Positions 39,088 to 48,026 of a stretch of 64,000 bases of DNA are shown one piece after another. The stretch lies in contig NC_020908.1 in assembly GCF_000155735.2 (NCBI RefSeq), forward strand, positions 2,423,001-2,487,000, given 5' to 3'. The notes under the pieces were generated by a model. That model was not told the DNA's origin and ran no database searches. It saw nothing but the letters and a program-made list of their open reading frames with translations. The position numbers were made by a program, and so were the translations under genes. Source of the DNA: Octadecabacter arcticus 238. Its GTDB lineage: Bacteria > Pseudomonadota > Alphaproteobacteria > Rhodobacterales > Rhodobacteraceae. Position 1 is the first letter of the stretch. Each line of letters starts with the position of its first letter.

Positions 39088-39128
39088 CATTGCCCGGCAG
39101 GCGATTGCGTTGCAATCTGCCGAGAGGG
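39088..39128. repeat. Double-hairpin repeat, copy B (IS30/IS1595 junction)
   Basis: 41 bp. Hairpin 1 is TGCC-C-GGCA within CATTGCCCGGCAG. Hairpin 2 is GATTGC-GTT-GCAATC. The tail is GAGAGGG. It sits exactly between the IS30 and IS1595 remnants. Confidence 0.75.
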
Positions 39129-39420
39129 TGACTGTGGGGCGCAACCGGCACATTCACCAAGTTGCGCGATTTCGCTTTTACGGCCAGCCCCTGCAGGGTG
39201 CCACAGGACGGCTACATGAAGCCCTCAGGCCAACGATGTTCCGCCGGAGAATGCGAGCACGCTTCCTTATCAGAAAACCTGGCATCGAACGCCGGGCGGG
39301 ATATGGGTTTGTCGTTTTTTCATCTGGCTGGCATAGGTAGAACAATACTAGAACATTGTAGATTGGCAAGCCGCGTCGCACTACATCAGGTGCCGCCGGA
39401 GCAAAGGGAATAAGCCTTCT
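39129..39420 (-). pseudogene. IS1595 family transposase remnant (N-terminal part)
   Basis: On the minus strand it is clearly related to the IS1595 element at 46816-48014. It includes the same terminal sequence (GGAATAAGCC, 39406-39415) and the N-terminal region with frameshifts and a stop in place of Cys. Truncated at the double-hairpin repeat. Confidence 0.75.
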
Positions 39421-39792
39421 CCTTTGGTTTGGAAGCATGGGCCAAATTACTCAGACACTGAAGATCGGACACTCTCATAGCCATCACTTCCGGGCCAACG
39501 ACAGGAACCCAATCAGTAACTCTTTATAAACATGGCAGTCTCAAATCCAACGGGGTGCGCAAGTGAGCAGCCCCACTTGACGGTCCGTCGCAATATAAAA
39601 TGAGACATCATTGCGGCTTAAGCATTGGAGGCTCTGGCTCGTTTGTGTGATCGGTCATGGCACCTGCCGGCAATTTGAGGTGCAATTCCAACGCCTGAAT
39701 AAGTTCAGATAGATGTGAGACAAAATTTTGTTGCCAAGATTTAGGCGACCTCGGAGACTGAGAATTGAAAGAAACCAGCTCACGAGGCCAAT
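39421..39792. other. Spacer with no recognised gene
   Basis: AT-rich 370 bp between IS remnants and the IS481-like gene. No convincing open frame; probably contains one end of the IS481-like element. Confidence 0.4.
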
Positions 39793-40803
39793 ATGCAAAT
39801 CATCGGACTGCACAAGAACGTTTATAAACTTTATGCTTGGGCGCGGACACAAGAATGTTTGGACGTGTACCGTATCAAATACGAAGGTCAGGTTCGGCAA
39901 TGGGACGACTTACGTACAGAGGGCGTTTCTCTATCAAAGTGCGCTGAATTCGTCGGCATCTCGCGCGCGACATATTACCGTCACAAGCGTATTTTGAAGG
40001 TTTTGGCGCAGGCAATCATACCGCCTTCAAAGGCTCCCAAACGCTGCAACAAGTCACAGTGGGGCGAGGCAGAAAAGCAATTGGTGCTTGAGGCCCGCCG
40101 CGACAATGAAACCTACGGTAAGGAGAAAATAGGGGCCATCTTGCGTCGCGACAAAAAGCAAACCATGAGCGATAGCACCGTGGGGCGCATTTTGAGCTTT
40201 CTAAGGAAAAAAGGCCTGATCACACGATCAAGATCTGCGCCCCAAAAGCGCAAGCGTAATTTTTCCAAGGGGCATGCCAAGGGATGGAAATATAGGGATT
40301 ACAAAGATATTGTGGTTGGCGAGCGTGTGCAGATCGATCATATGACTGCCACAAAGAACGGCGTCACGTGCAAACACTTTCAAGCCTGGGAGAGGTGTAG
40401 CAAGCATATCCACGCGCAAGTTTATTCGAATGCCACGGCACGCTCTGCCAAACGGTTTTTGCAAGAACTCGTGGAAATAGCTCCCTATAAGATCATCTCA
40501 ATTCAAGTCGATGGCGGGTCTGAGTTTATGGCCGATTTTGAGACAGCGTGCGAACAGATGGAGATCCCGCTCATTGTGCTGCCGCCAGCAAGGCCAAAAT
40601 ACAACGGTGGTGTCGAGCGCGGTAACCGCACCTTCCGCGAAGAGTTCTATGCATGTCGTGATCTCATTGCCGACAGCATAGGAGCGATGCGGTTTGAACT
40701 TCGAAAAGCCGTCAATAAATACAACACATTCAGGCCTCATCATGCCTTGAAAGGCAAGACACCAATGGAGTACATTCGAATCACTCAGGCCAAAGTCGTG
40801 TGA
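39793..40803 (+). CDS. IS481-like DDE transposase
   Basis: 336 aa. The N-terminal helix-turn-helix (WDDLRTEGVSLSKCAEFVGI) is followed by an integrase core with D in GERVQIDHMTATKNG, D in SIQVDGGSEFMADFE and E in GVERGNRTFREEFYA, and a C-terminal NKYNTFRPHHALKGKTPMEY. Complete and uninterrupted. I could not define inverted repeats or a target duplication, so the element borders are uncertain. It truncates the oxygenase pseudogene downstream. Confidence 0.82.
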   Translation: MQIIGLHKNVYKLYAWARTQECLDVYRIKYEGQVRQWDDLRTEGVSLSKCAEFVGISRATYYRHKRILKVLAQAIIPPSKAPKRCNKSQWGEAEKQLVLEARRDNETYGKEKIGAILRRDKKQTMSDSTVGRILSFLRKKGLITRSRSAPQKRKRNFSKGHAKGWKYRDYKDIVVGERVQIDHMTATKNGVTCKHFQAWERCSKHIHAQVYSNATARSAKRFLQELVEIAPYKIISIQVDGGSEFMADFETACEQMEIPLIVLPPARPKYNGGVERGNRTFREEFYACRDLIADSIGAMRFELRKAVNKYNTFRPHHALKGKTPMEYIRITQAKVV

Positions 40804-40815
40804 GTCTCAAAACAC

Positions 40816-41305
40816 CTGAACCTATACACGCCGAACAAACAAGTTGTCCGAGCGTTGAGATCTTCGTATGATACTCTGCCACCGTTTCTTGAAACCCGTT
40901 CAAGATCGGCCAAACGTTTGGCCCCAGCAATATTTTGCCAGCAAGAGTATCCGGATGAATACAAGGCAGATCAAGCCCAAGGTCAAAGGCCTCATAGCTG
41001 CGGTTCACTTCATCCGGGTATTCCCTTTTTCGGTAAAGGGGACGTAGCCGCGATGGTTTGAACTGTTGCCAATGTAATATAGCCGCTTCGTTACGTCAGG
41101 CCGTGCGAAGAGTATGGCGGCTACCTTGTAGGTTGCATCAAATAGATCACTATCTATCCCGTGATCACAGATCCTGAAAAACCCAAACGAGCGCGCAGCC
41201 TCGCCAATGTTATCCGCGGTTTGCGCGAATTGCGAGCTATTTGGGTCCTTCAGACCTCAAACACTAATCAGCGGGAGAAGACCCCCACAATCTGCAGCAT
41301 TGAGG
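40816..41305 (-). pseudogene. Isopenicillin-N-synthase-like 2OG-Fe(II) oxygenase, decayed N-terminal part
   Basis: Minus strand: PLISV-(TGA)-GLKDPNSSQFAQTADNIG, EAARSFGFFRICDHGIDSDL, RPDVTKRLYYIGNSSNHRGY, VPFTEKG, then a frameshift to DEVNRSYEAFDLGLDLPC and HPDTLAGKILLGPNVWP, ending in VAEYHTKI. This is the DIOX_N domain. It has one nonsense codon and one frameshift, and the catalytic jelly-roll half is missing at the IS481-like element. Confidence 0.8.
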
Positions 41306-41446
41306 TGCCCCTAGTTTCCTAGACACCTGCCTCGTTCATTTCCTTCTGTTCTGCTTCATAGTCAACTGGCGACAGCATGCCGTTGTTGGTGTGCTTTCTT
41401 GTCGGGTTATAGAACATCTCAATATAATCGAACACGTCCTGCCTTG

Positions 41447-41491
41447 CAGCGTCGCGTGTCAGGTATGTACGCCGCCTGACACGCGACGCTG
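41447..41491. repeat. Perfect 17-bp inverted repeat
   Basis: CAGCGTCGCGTGTCAGG and its exact complement, separated by 11 nt, inside the decayed IS3 orfB. It shifts the reading frame (QLLQRRVSGG) relative to the expected QLLKRERVRR. Confidence 0.85.
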
Positions 41492-41610
41492 TAGGAGTTG
41501 GAAGAAGCTCTCGGCCACGGCATTGTCATTGCAGTTTCCGCGTCGGCTCATGCTGGCGTCCAGATTGTGTTTGCCGAGAAACGATTGCCGCTCCTTGCTA
41601 GGCTCAGGAC

Positions 41611-42406
41611 TCACAACCAAAATATGACGGTTGCGGCGAGAGCGATTGCGGAGAGGAAGACTGTTGGTGATCTGTCGTAGCGAGTTGCGACGCGACGCCA
41701 ATCTTTGAGCCTTCCGAACATTCTCTCGATACGGTTGCGTCGTTTGTAACGGCGCTTGTCGTACTTGACGGTCTTTTTGCGCGACTTGCGACCGGGGATG
41801 CAGGGCGTTGTGCCGTTGTCTACAAGGGTTTCACGGAACCAATCAGCATCGTACCCTCTGTCAGCGAGGAGCCAGTCAGCCTCAGGCAGATTATTCATCA
41901 AGGCGGCTGCACCAGTGTAATCACTGACTTGTCCTGCTGTGATGAAGAGGCGGATTGGTCGTCCGCTGGTGTCTGTGGCAGCATGTAGCTTTGTATTCAT
42001 ACCGCCCTTGGTCAACCCGATCAGGCGTCCTCGCCCCCCTTTTTTAACCGCAGGCTGGCGGCCGTACGATGTGCTTTGAGGTAGGTGGCGTCCACTGCCC
42101 GGCAGTCGAAACGCAGTTTCGATGAGAGGGGATTGAGATGGTTTTGTTGTCGGGGGCCTGCTCGGCCAGCCCCATCAAGATTTGGGCAAATATGCCCATA
42201 TCACTCCAGCGCTTCCATCGATTATATAGCGTCTTCGGCGGTCCATACTCGGAAGGTGCATCACACCACCTTAAACCATTGCGATTGATGAAGATAATGC
42301 TACTCAAAACACGACGGTCATCCACACGAGCACGACCTCGGCTCTTTGGAAAGTACGGCCGGAGACGCTCCATCTGCGCCTCAGTCAGCCAATACAAATT
42401 GCTCAT
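41611..42406 (-). pseudogene. IS5 family transposase (copy 2), disrupted by internal repeat
   Basis: Same two-frame structure as copy 1: N-terminal frame 42406-42044 and DDE frame 42015-41611. It has the same 38-bp insertion before the first catalytic Asp and a few substitutions relative to copy 1. Expected to be inactive by itself, yet both copies transposed after gaining the insertion, implying action in trans. Confidence 0.8.
42093..42130. repeat. Double-hairpin repeat, copy C (inside IS5 copy 2)
   Basis: Same sequence and position as copy A in IS5 copy 1, carried along by transposition. Confidence 0.85.
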
Positions 42407-42501
42407 AATATCCCCCTACAATTGAAGACTATGAATCACCACAACGCGACAAACTCAATCAATTAATGGGTCCTGACCCTAGTGAACTGTGAACCTTGGT
42501 C

Positions 42502-42540
42502 CACTGCCCGGCAGCGGTTTGCCTGCAAACCATGAAAGGG
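42502..42540. repeat. Double-hairpin repeat, copy D (in IS3 orfB)
   Basis: 39 bp. Hairpin 1 is CTGCC-C-GGCAG. Hairpin 2 is GGTTTGC-CT-GCAAACC. The tail is ATGAAAGGG. It is a clean in-frame insertion between HS and DQGSQ, just before the second catalytic Asp of the IS3 transposase. Confidence 0.85.
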
Positions 42541-42638
42541 GGAATGGATCATGACCTTTTGCTTTGGCTTGGGTCGCCAAACTGCGCTCAGCAATACCTG
42601 CAAGGCGAGGTCCGTGGTCATGCGTGATTGCATAGATC

Positions 42639-42677
42639 CACTGCCCGGCAGTCGTTTGCTTGCAAACGATGAAAGGG
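42639..42677. repeat. Double-hairpin repeat, copy E (junction of two IS3 fragments)
   Basis: 39 bp. Hairpin 1 is ACTGCC-C-GGCAGT. Hairpin 2 is CGTTTGC-TT-GCAAACG. The tail is ATGAAAGGG. It sits where an IS3 orfB fragment meets sequence from a different IS3 element. Confidence 0.82.
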
Positions 42678-43270
42678 TTTTCCTCGATGCGCTCCGCGTC
42701 AAAATCCGCGACGCCCCCTCTCGTGATCCCGCATCGCCTTGCGTGCTACAGCCCGTCGCAAATTAGGTGTCGTAAGTTTTTTTCAAGCAAATCTTTCAAC
42801 ACAACATTGTCCAACATGGTGTCTGCCAAAAGGCGCTTCAGCTTAGCGTTCTCATCATCCAGCGATTTAAGGCGGTGGGTGTCAGAAACGTCCACTCTCG
42901 GGACATCGCTGCGCGACCCCTGTCGTGCAGTGCATGCCACCGTATTTGGCTTTGAACTTGTAGAACGACGCGGCACTGAGGCCATGCCTGCGGCACACCT
43001 CAGCAGTTGGCATCCCAGCTTCTTGTTCTTTGATCATCCCGATAATCTGAGCTTCGGTAAAACGACTCTGTCACATTTGTTTGCTCCTTAAAAGGTTGAG
43101 CAAACTCTACATTAAAGTGAGGGACCTTTCGGGGGGCAGGTCACACGCTATCCGAATTTGTCGGCCCACTTCACTGAGGCAAACGATTTTGCGGAAATGA
43201 AAGAAGGGTCTGGACAGTCCTGAACAGCGCGCCTAAAACGCCCATACCCAAGGGTTAAAACCCGTCCCGT

Positions 43271-43345
43271 GCCCGGGTAGCTCAGGGGTAGAGCAGTGGA
43301 TTGAAAATCCTCGTGTCGGTGGTTCGATTCCGCCCCTGGGCACCA
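43271..43345 (+). tRNA. tRNA-Phe (GAA)
   Basis: 75 nt including an encoded CCA. Acceptor arms GCCCGGG/CCTGGGC, D-arm GCTCAGGGGTAGAGC, anticodon loop TTGAAAA with GAA anticodon, T-arm GGTGG-TTCGATT-CCGCC. The 3' part serves as attachment site for the following integrative element and is duplicated at 55781. Confidence 0.95.
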
Positions 43346-43349
43346 TTTA
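43295..43349 (+). other. attL (tRNA-Phe 3' end)
   Basis: 55 bp from AGTGGATTGAAA to CCATTTA, matching attR except one position in the T-stem. Confidence 0.9.
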
Positions 43350-43413
43350 CCTCTTATAATACGTCTTAATGCTGTTTTGACCTATCAGTCAGAGCCTATC
43401 TGTTGCAGACTCA

Positions 43414-43434
43414 TGGCTACCAGTTGGCTACCAG
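43414..43434. other. Putative arm-type integrase sites, left
   Basis: Two direct copies of TGGCTACCAG spaced 11 bp apart, 65-85 bp inside attL. The related pair TGGCTACYA lies 55-74 bp inside attR. Symmetric placement suggests binding by the integrase N-terminal domain. Confidence 0.65.
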
Positions 43435-43445
43435 CGGTGAGCACC

Positions 43446-44723
43446 ATGCAAACAAAGATTACGCAAAGAACCCTCGCAAGCATAGATGGGACCGGAACTC
43501 GTACATTTATATGGGATACGGCTCTTACAGGATTCGGGATTGAGGTTTCGGCTAAGGGGAAGGCTTCTTACGTTTGTGAAACTCGTATTAAGGGGACTGG
43601 GCGGAAGGTCCGGCAAAAGATTGGGTCAGTAGACTTAATGCCTCTGGATGATGCCAGATCGGATGCACGATCCATGTTGCTGCAAGCGTTTAAGGGAGTA
43701 GACCCTCGTTTTGACAAACAAGAGGTTGAACAAGCGCCTAAGACTGTAGGGCAGGCAGTAACTGACTATATTGAAGCCAAGAGGCATAAGTTGGCCGCCA
43801 GTACCATTAGGGACTACCGTGTTACATTTTCTAGTTGTCTTTCGGATTGGGAGCACCTTCCACTGGGTCAACTTAGTGGGCAGATGATTGCGAATAGGTA
43901 CAACAAGCTGTTGGATAAACTTTCAGTTGCTTACAGTAACAAAGTGATGCGAAATCTTCGGGCTGCCTTAAATTATCATGGCTTAGAGCCAAACCCAGTT
44001 ACATTTCTTACTCGTAAAGACCTCATGGCAGTTGATGCGCCACGTAATCGGTTCTTATCTGCTCATGAAATTTACATCATTTATGGCTATTTTTCCACAT
44101 ACCAGCATCCTGTCGCACGTGTTGTTTTGTTCTGTATCCTTACAGGAGTCCGTAAGAATGAAGCCCTCAAGCTGACTTGGGAAAATGTAACATCACAGAC
44201 CATCTTGTTTGCTGGGGATATTCAAAAGAACCATAAGCCGCACCATGTTCCTCGTGTCGGCCTTCTAGATGGTATCTTTGGCGACAGGGGGGAATCGCAG
44301 GATTTAGTTTTTGGGTATACTGAATATTCATTCCGCAAACCTTTCGAGCGTTTTAAGCAGCGCCCTGAGTTGGACGGTTGGGCCTATTGGACGATGCATG
44401 ATTTAAGGCGCACTTTTTCGGAACATATGAACCTTATCGGCTACGCCGCCTCTGACGTGTCCCTTGCGTCCAATCGTAGTGATAATTCGGTGACCGTGAA
44501 GCATTATCTTGGAGGGCAATTAGCAAAAGAAAACTTACTTAGACGTATGTATGCTGACCTTCAAAGGCAGGTACATTATTATTGGTACGAGAGAGGTGAT
44601 GCTGAAACGATGGTTGCCCCAAAAGACTATATACCATCCATACTTGTTGAGCCGGAGCTAACCGAAGATGAGTGGCGAGAATATCAAGAGAGTTTAGTGG
44701 GCGTTGATACGTCAACCTTCTGA
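43446..44723 (+). CDS. int: Tyrosine integrase of the tRNA-Phe element
   Basis: 425 aa from ATG 43446 (MQTKITQRTLASIDGTGTRT), with GGTGAG just upstream; the longer frame from 43377 runs over the arm-type repeats. The N-terminal domain resembles the DUF4102/arm-binding type (FIWDTALTGFGIEVSAKGKASY). A SAM-like domain and a catalytic domain follow, with the first Arg in LTGVRKNEALKLTWENV, HDLRRTFSEH (H-x-x-R) and a Tyr near HYLGG. Catalyses site-specific integration and excision at tRNA-Phe. Confidence 0.92.
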   Translation: MQTKITQRTLASIDGTGTRTFIWDTALTGFGIEVSAKGKASYVCETRIKGTGRKVRQKIGSVDLMPLDDARSDARSMLLQAFKGVDPRFDKQEVEQAPKTVGQAVTDYIEAKRHKLAASTIRDYRVTFSSCLSDWEHLPLGQLSGQMIANRYNKLLDKLSVAYSNKVMRNLRAALNYHGLEPNPVTFLTRKDLMAVDAPRNRFLSAHEIYIIYGYFSTYQHPVARVVLFCILTGVRKNEALKLTWENVTSQTILFAGDIQKNHKPHHVPRVGLLDGIFGDRGESQDLVFGYTEYSFRKPFERFKQRPELDGWAYWTMHDLRRTFSEHMNLIGYAASDVSLASNRSDNSVTVKHYLGGQLAKENLLRRMYADLQRQVHYYWYERGDAETMVAPKDYIPSILVEPELTEDEWREYQESLVGVDTSTF

Positions 44724-44926
44724 CCTGCTACCGCGCTGGGCGTCACACGTATTGACTACCAAAAGCATCAGGGGCCTGTGCAGCGCCATATAGTCTAATA
44801 AGTACTCCCACAGATGAGATTTACCGTCAGCCCAGCGCATAGGTATCTGAGAGCTTCAGAGATCATCACACAGGGCCTTGAGTGTGTTTAGGGTGCCCGT
44901 TCTAACCAATGATAGGCATATATTTG

Positions 44927-46313
44927 GAGCTATGACTGAATCTGGTGTTTGAATGGTTTGAAGGTTGGCGGCGTATCTGGTTGAATTGTTGTTGGAAGAC
45001 AGCAGCCCAACCAAAGGAGATACACCACCATGGGAACTACTAACATTGTTGATTTTGCGCGTCGAGACGAGATGACGGACGCGTTGACGGAGTTGCTGAA
45101 AACGGGAGCACAACAATTGATCGCGACAGCAGTTGAGGCTGAGCTTGTCAGTTATTTGGCGCAATTTACCGGCTTACGCACCGATGCCGGTCACGCGGCA
45201 GTCGTGCGTAATGGACATCATCCGGCCCGCCCGTTTCAAACGGGCATTGGCCCTGTGAGCGTGCGCATTCCAAAGGTTCGGTCCAAGGACGGCACACCGG
45301 TGACATTCCGGTCTGCCCTGGTGCCGCCCTATGTGCGCCGCACGAAGACGCTGGAAGCGGCCTTGCCATGGCTTTACCTCAAAGGGATCTCCAGCGGCGA
45401 GATGGCTCCCGCCCTCAAGGTTCTTCTGGGCCCAGATGCCGTTGGCTTGTCGGCTAATACGGTTTCGCGTTTAAAACGCGATTGGGCCAATGAATACGAG
45501 GCTTGGAAAGGCGCTGAGTTAGATGACGAGCCCATCGTCTATATCTGGGCCGACGGCGTTCACAGCGGCCTTCGGGGCGAGGATGACAAGCTCTGTGCCC
45601 TTGTTATTATTGGGGTAACTGCCCGTGGCAAGAAGCGATTTCTGGCAATTGAGGATGGGGTGCGCGAGTCCACGCAGAGCTGGCGCGAGGTTCTGCTTAA
45701 CCTCAAAAGCCGAGGCATGAATGCGCCCAAACTGACCATCGGGGACGGTGCCATGGGGTTTTGGGCGGCCATGGACGAAGTCTATCCTGAGACCCGCCAT
45801 CAACGCTGTTGGCAACACAAAACGATGAACGTGCTCAATTGTTTACCCAAGCTGTCTCAGCCAAAAGCCAAGGCCGCGCTGCACGACATCTGGCAGGCCG
45901 AGACCAAAGTCGATGCAGAAAAGGCGTTCGATCTGTTCATCAAAACCTACGAACCCAAATACCCCAAGGCCACACTATGCCTGCAAAAAGATCGTGAGGA
46001 ACTCATGGCATTCTTCGACTTCCCGGCGCAGCATTGGCAAAGCATCCGCACTAGCAATCCAATTGAATCGGCCTTCGCGACGATCCGGCATCGTACCAAG
46101 CGTTCAAAGGGCTGCCTGTCACGCGATGGCATGCTGCACATGATGTTCAAACTGGGGCAATGTGCTGAGCAAAATTGGAGGAAGCTACGCGGCTTTGACT
46201 ACCTCGCAAAAGTCATCACAGGCGTCACGTTCAAAGACGGAATCGAAACCACAAACCCCGACCAGATCACCGCATGACCAACAATACTCAAACACCAGAT
46301 TTGACAATAACTC
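44927..46313 (+). mobile_element. IS256 family element, copy 2
   Basis: 1387 bp, same ends as the other copies. The 9-bp duplication ATATATTTG flanks it (44918-44926, 46314-46322). It sits in spacer DNA behind the integrase gene. Confidence 0.95.
45030..46277 (+). CDS. IS256 family transposase (copy 2, intact)
   Basis: 415 aa. Mutator-type DDE enzyme with D in YIWADGVHSGLRGEDDK, D in IGDGAMGFWAAMDEVYP and E in RTSNPIESAFATIRHRTKRSKG; CWQHKTMNVLNCLPK matches the family C/H region. ATG 45030 has GGAGA upstream. Identical in translation to copy 3. Confidence 0.95.
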   Translation: MGTTNIVDFARRDEMTDALTELLKTGAQQLIATAVEAELVSYLAQFTGLRTDAGHAAVVRNGHHPARPFQTGIGPVSVRIPKVRSKDGTPVTFRSALVPPYVRRTKTLEAALPWLYLKGISSGEMAPALKVLLGPDAVGLSANTVSRLKRDWANEYEAWKGAELDDEPIVYIWADGVHSGLRGEDDKLCALVIIGVTARGKKRFLAIEDGVRESTQSWREVLLNLKSRGMNAPKLTIGDGAMGFWAAMDEVYPETRHQRCWQHKTMNVLNCLPKLSQPKAKAALHDIWQAETKVDAEKAFDLFIKTYEPKYPKATLCLQKDREELMAFFDFPAQHWQSIRTSNPIESAFATIRHRTKRSKGCLSRDGMLHMMFKLGQCAEQNWRKLRGFDYLAKVITGVTFKDGIETTNPDQITA

Positions 46314-46322
46314 ATATATTTG

Positions 46323-46803
46323 TTGTGTTGGTCTGTAGTTTAATTAGGTAGGTCTTCTTATCGTATTCAAGTGTGGGCAGGCGGAACTTGGACGTTATCA
46401 ATTTTTACGCATTCAATGACACTTTGAGTAACCCGCAACCACAAGAAAAGATACAACATATTGTTGTAGCGCCAATATAGTTTGTCTATAGTTAAAATTA
46501 AAACTTGCTAAAACAGAGCTTTAGCCTAATTTCTAAGCTGCTATTGTGAGCTTTAAAACGGGTATTTTACCCTTTCTGAGTGTTGCTTTTTTGCAACCTT
46601 CTATCTAAAAATACTCTAAAAAGTGTGGATTGCAGCTAAGAACTGACTATTCAACAATGAACCTCCTGCAGAGAGCATATCAAAATATGTTCACATCGCA
46701 GACGTAGTTTCACTCTAAGCCTTACTATTTTATTAAACTGCGGAAACTTCGGTACTTTGCAATTACTATACTAAGGCAAGATCAATTTGCCTTAATACGA
46801 TCA
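46323..46803. other. AT-rich spacer in the island
   Basis: About 480 bp, strongly AT-rich, with no convincing open frame or RNA gene. Probably decayed island DNA or promoter region. Confidence 0.5.
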
Positions 46804-46928
46804 TTCGCACTTTAAAGGCTTATCCCCTTTGCTCCGGCGGCACCTGATGTAGTGCGAAGCGGCTTGCCAATCTAGAATGTTCTGGTATTGTTCTTCCCAT
46901 GCCAGCCAGATGGAAAAACGACAAACCC

Positions 46929-47875
46929 ATGTCCCGCCCCGCGTTCGACGCCAGGTTTTCTGATGAGGAAGCGTGTTCGCATTATCTGGTGGAACATCGT
47001 TGGCCTGAGGGCTTCGTGTGTCCGTCCTGTGGCACCTGCAAGGGCTGGCCGTTAAAGCGAAATCGCGCGACTTGGGAATGTGCCGGTTGCGCACGGCAGA
47101 CATCCGTGACGGCTGGCACGGTAATGCACAGCAGCCATTTGCCGTTGCGAATTTGGTTTCTTGCCGCGCACATCATCACCAGCCATTCCAACGGCATGTC
47201 AGCGCTGCAACTTCAGGCGCAACTTGGCCTTGGCAGCTACAAGACGGGTCGCCATCGTCGCTCGGACCGATGGCGCTTCTCGGCGACCTCCTCTTGCAAA
47301 AGCTGCGGCGGTCGATGGTCAACCCTGACCGCAACCCCCTGAAAGACCTTGTCGAAATCGATGAAACAGAGATGCCGTTCCGGTCCCGGCATGATCCCGA
47401 GGACCGGCCAAAGGGTGGGCGGAGCCCGGTTGGAAAGATGTTTGTCGTCTGTGCCGTCGAGTTATCAAGTGACGGACATCCGCGCCGTATCAGGATGAAA
47501 CACATTCCCGACGGCGCGTCAAAGACGCTGCACGGGTTCATTGGTCAGGCTGTAGAGCCTAGCGCTCACATCATCACGGATGGCTGGCTCGGTTACGAAA
47601 ATCCTCCTGCAAACACGCATGAGGCAAAGGTCGTCAGCGGCAAGAAGGCACACGACATACTCCACTGGGTCCACCGCGTGTTCTCCAACCTAAAAACGTG
47701 GGCAAAAGGCGTCTTCCACGGCCTCAGAAAGTGCCATCTACAACGCTATCTCGACGAATTCGTGTTCCGCTGGAACCGACGGCGACACATGCGAAGCGCC
47801 TTCGACACGCTGCTGGGGATCGGTGTTGGTCTCGGGCCAGCGACATATCGTGATTTTGTTGAACAGCGCGCCTGA
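46929..47875 (+). pseudogene. IS1595 transposase, frameshifted by palindromic insertion
   Basis: The 5' frame has the zinc-ribbon (FVCPSCGTCKG, WECAGCARQTSVTAGTVMHS) up to LGLGSYKT. The 3' frame has the DDE domain (LVEIDETEMPF, HIITDGWLGYENPPANTHEA, NLKTWAKGVFHGL) to 47875. Between them a palindromic stretch at 47247-47288 adds about 35 bp relative to the expected SYKT-AW-LLLQKLRR and shifts the frame. Confidence 0.82.
47247..47288. repeat. Palindromic insertion in IS1595 transposase
   Basis: 42 bp with outer arms GGTCGCC/GGCGACC and inner arms GCCATCG/CGATGGC. It differs in sequence from the double-hairpin repeat family but has a similar size and effect. Confidence 0.6.
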
Positions 47876-48026
47876 AGGGCCTCGTTCACGGCAAAAGCCA
47901 CGCCCTATAAACCCACCAGACGTTACAAACTGATCCGATCCGCCTCTAAAGCCACAAGGGCAAGATTCTGCGCCGCGTCAACATGTGGGGCAACCGGACT
48001 AAAAGGGATAAGCCTTCGCACTTTAA

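Larger units (their letters stand above)
41601..42479 (-). mobile_element. IS5 family element, copy 2
   Basis: 879 bp, same ends as copy 1, TA duplication at 41599-41600 and 42480-42481. Inserted in the decayed IS3 orfB: removing it restores GSQFT-SKERQSF. Confidence 0.93.
41321..43091 (-). pseudogene. Mosaic of two decayed IS3 family elements
   Basis: Piece 1 (41321-41600 and 42480 to about 42630) is one orfB: QSRMTTDLALQ, KQKVMIHS...DQGSQFT, SKERQSFLGKHNLDASMSRR, DVFDYIEMFYNPTRKHTNNG. It is split by IS5 copy 2 (TA duplication) and by the repeat at 42502. Piece 2 (about 42680-43091) is an orfA/orfB start of another IS3 type: LKSLDDENAKLKRLLADTML, TPNLRRAVARKAMRDHE. The pieces meet at the repeat at 42639. 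Confidence 0.75.
46816..48014 (+). mobile_element. IS1595 family element
   Basis: About 1.2 kb with inverted ends GGCTTATCCC(C)TTT. A 12-bp direct repeat TTCGCACTTTAA flanks it (46804-46815 and 48015-48026). A decayed relative lies at 39129-39420. Confidence 0.85.

Noticed and set aside
42093..42677. CRISPR-like array suggested by several similar short repeats
   Set aside because: Spacing is irregular, there are no spacers of uniform length, no cas genes are present, and the copies lie inside IS genes.
43141..43225. Possible C-terminal coding remnant upstream of tRNA-Phe (RYPNLSAHFTEANDF...)
   Set aside because: Too short to assign. It may be the end of a chromosomal gene cut by the IS3 remnant, but there is no independent support.
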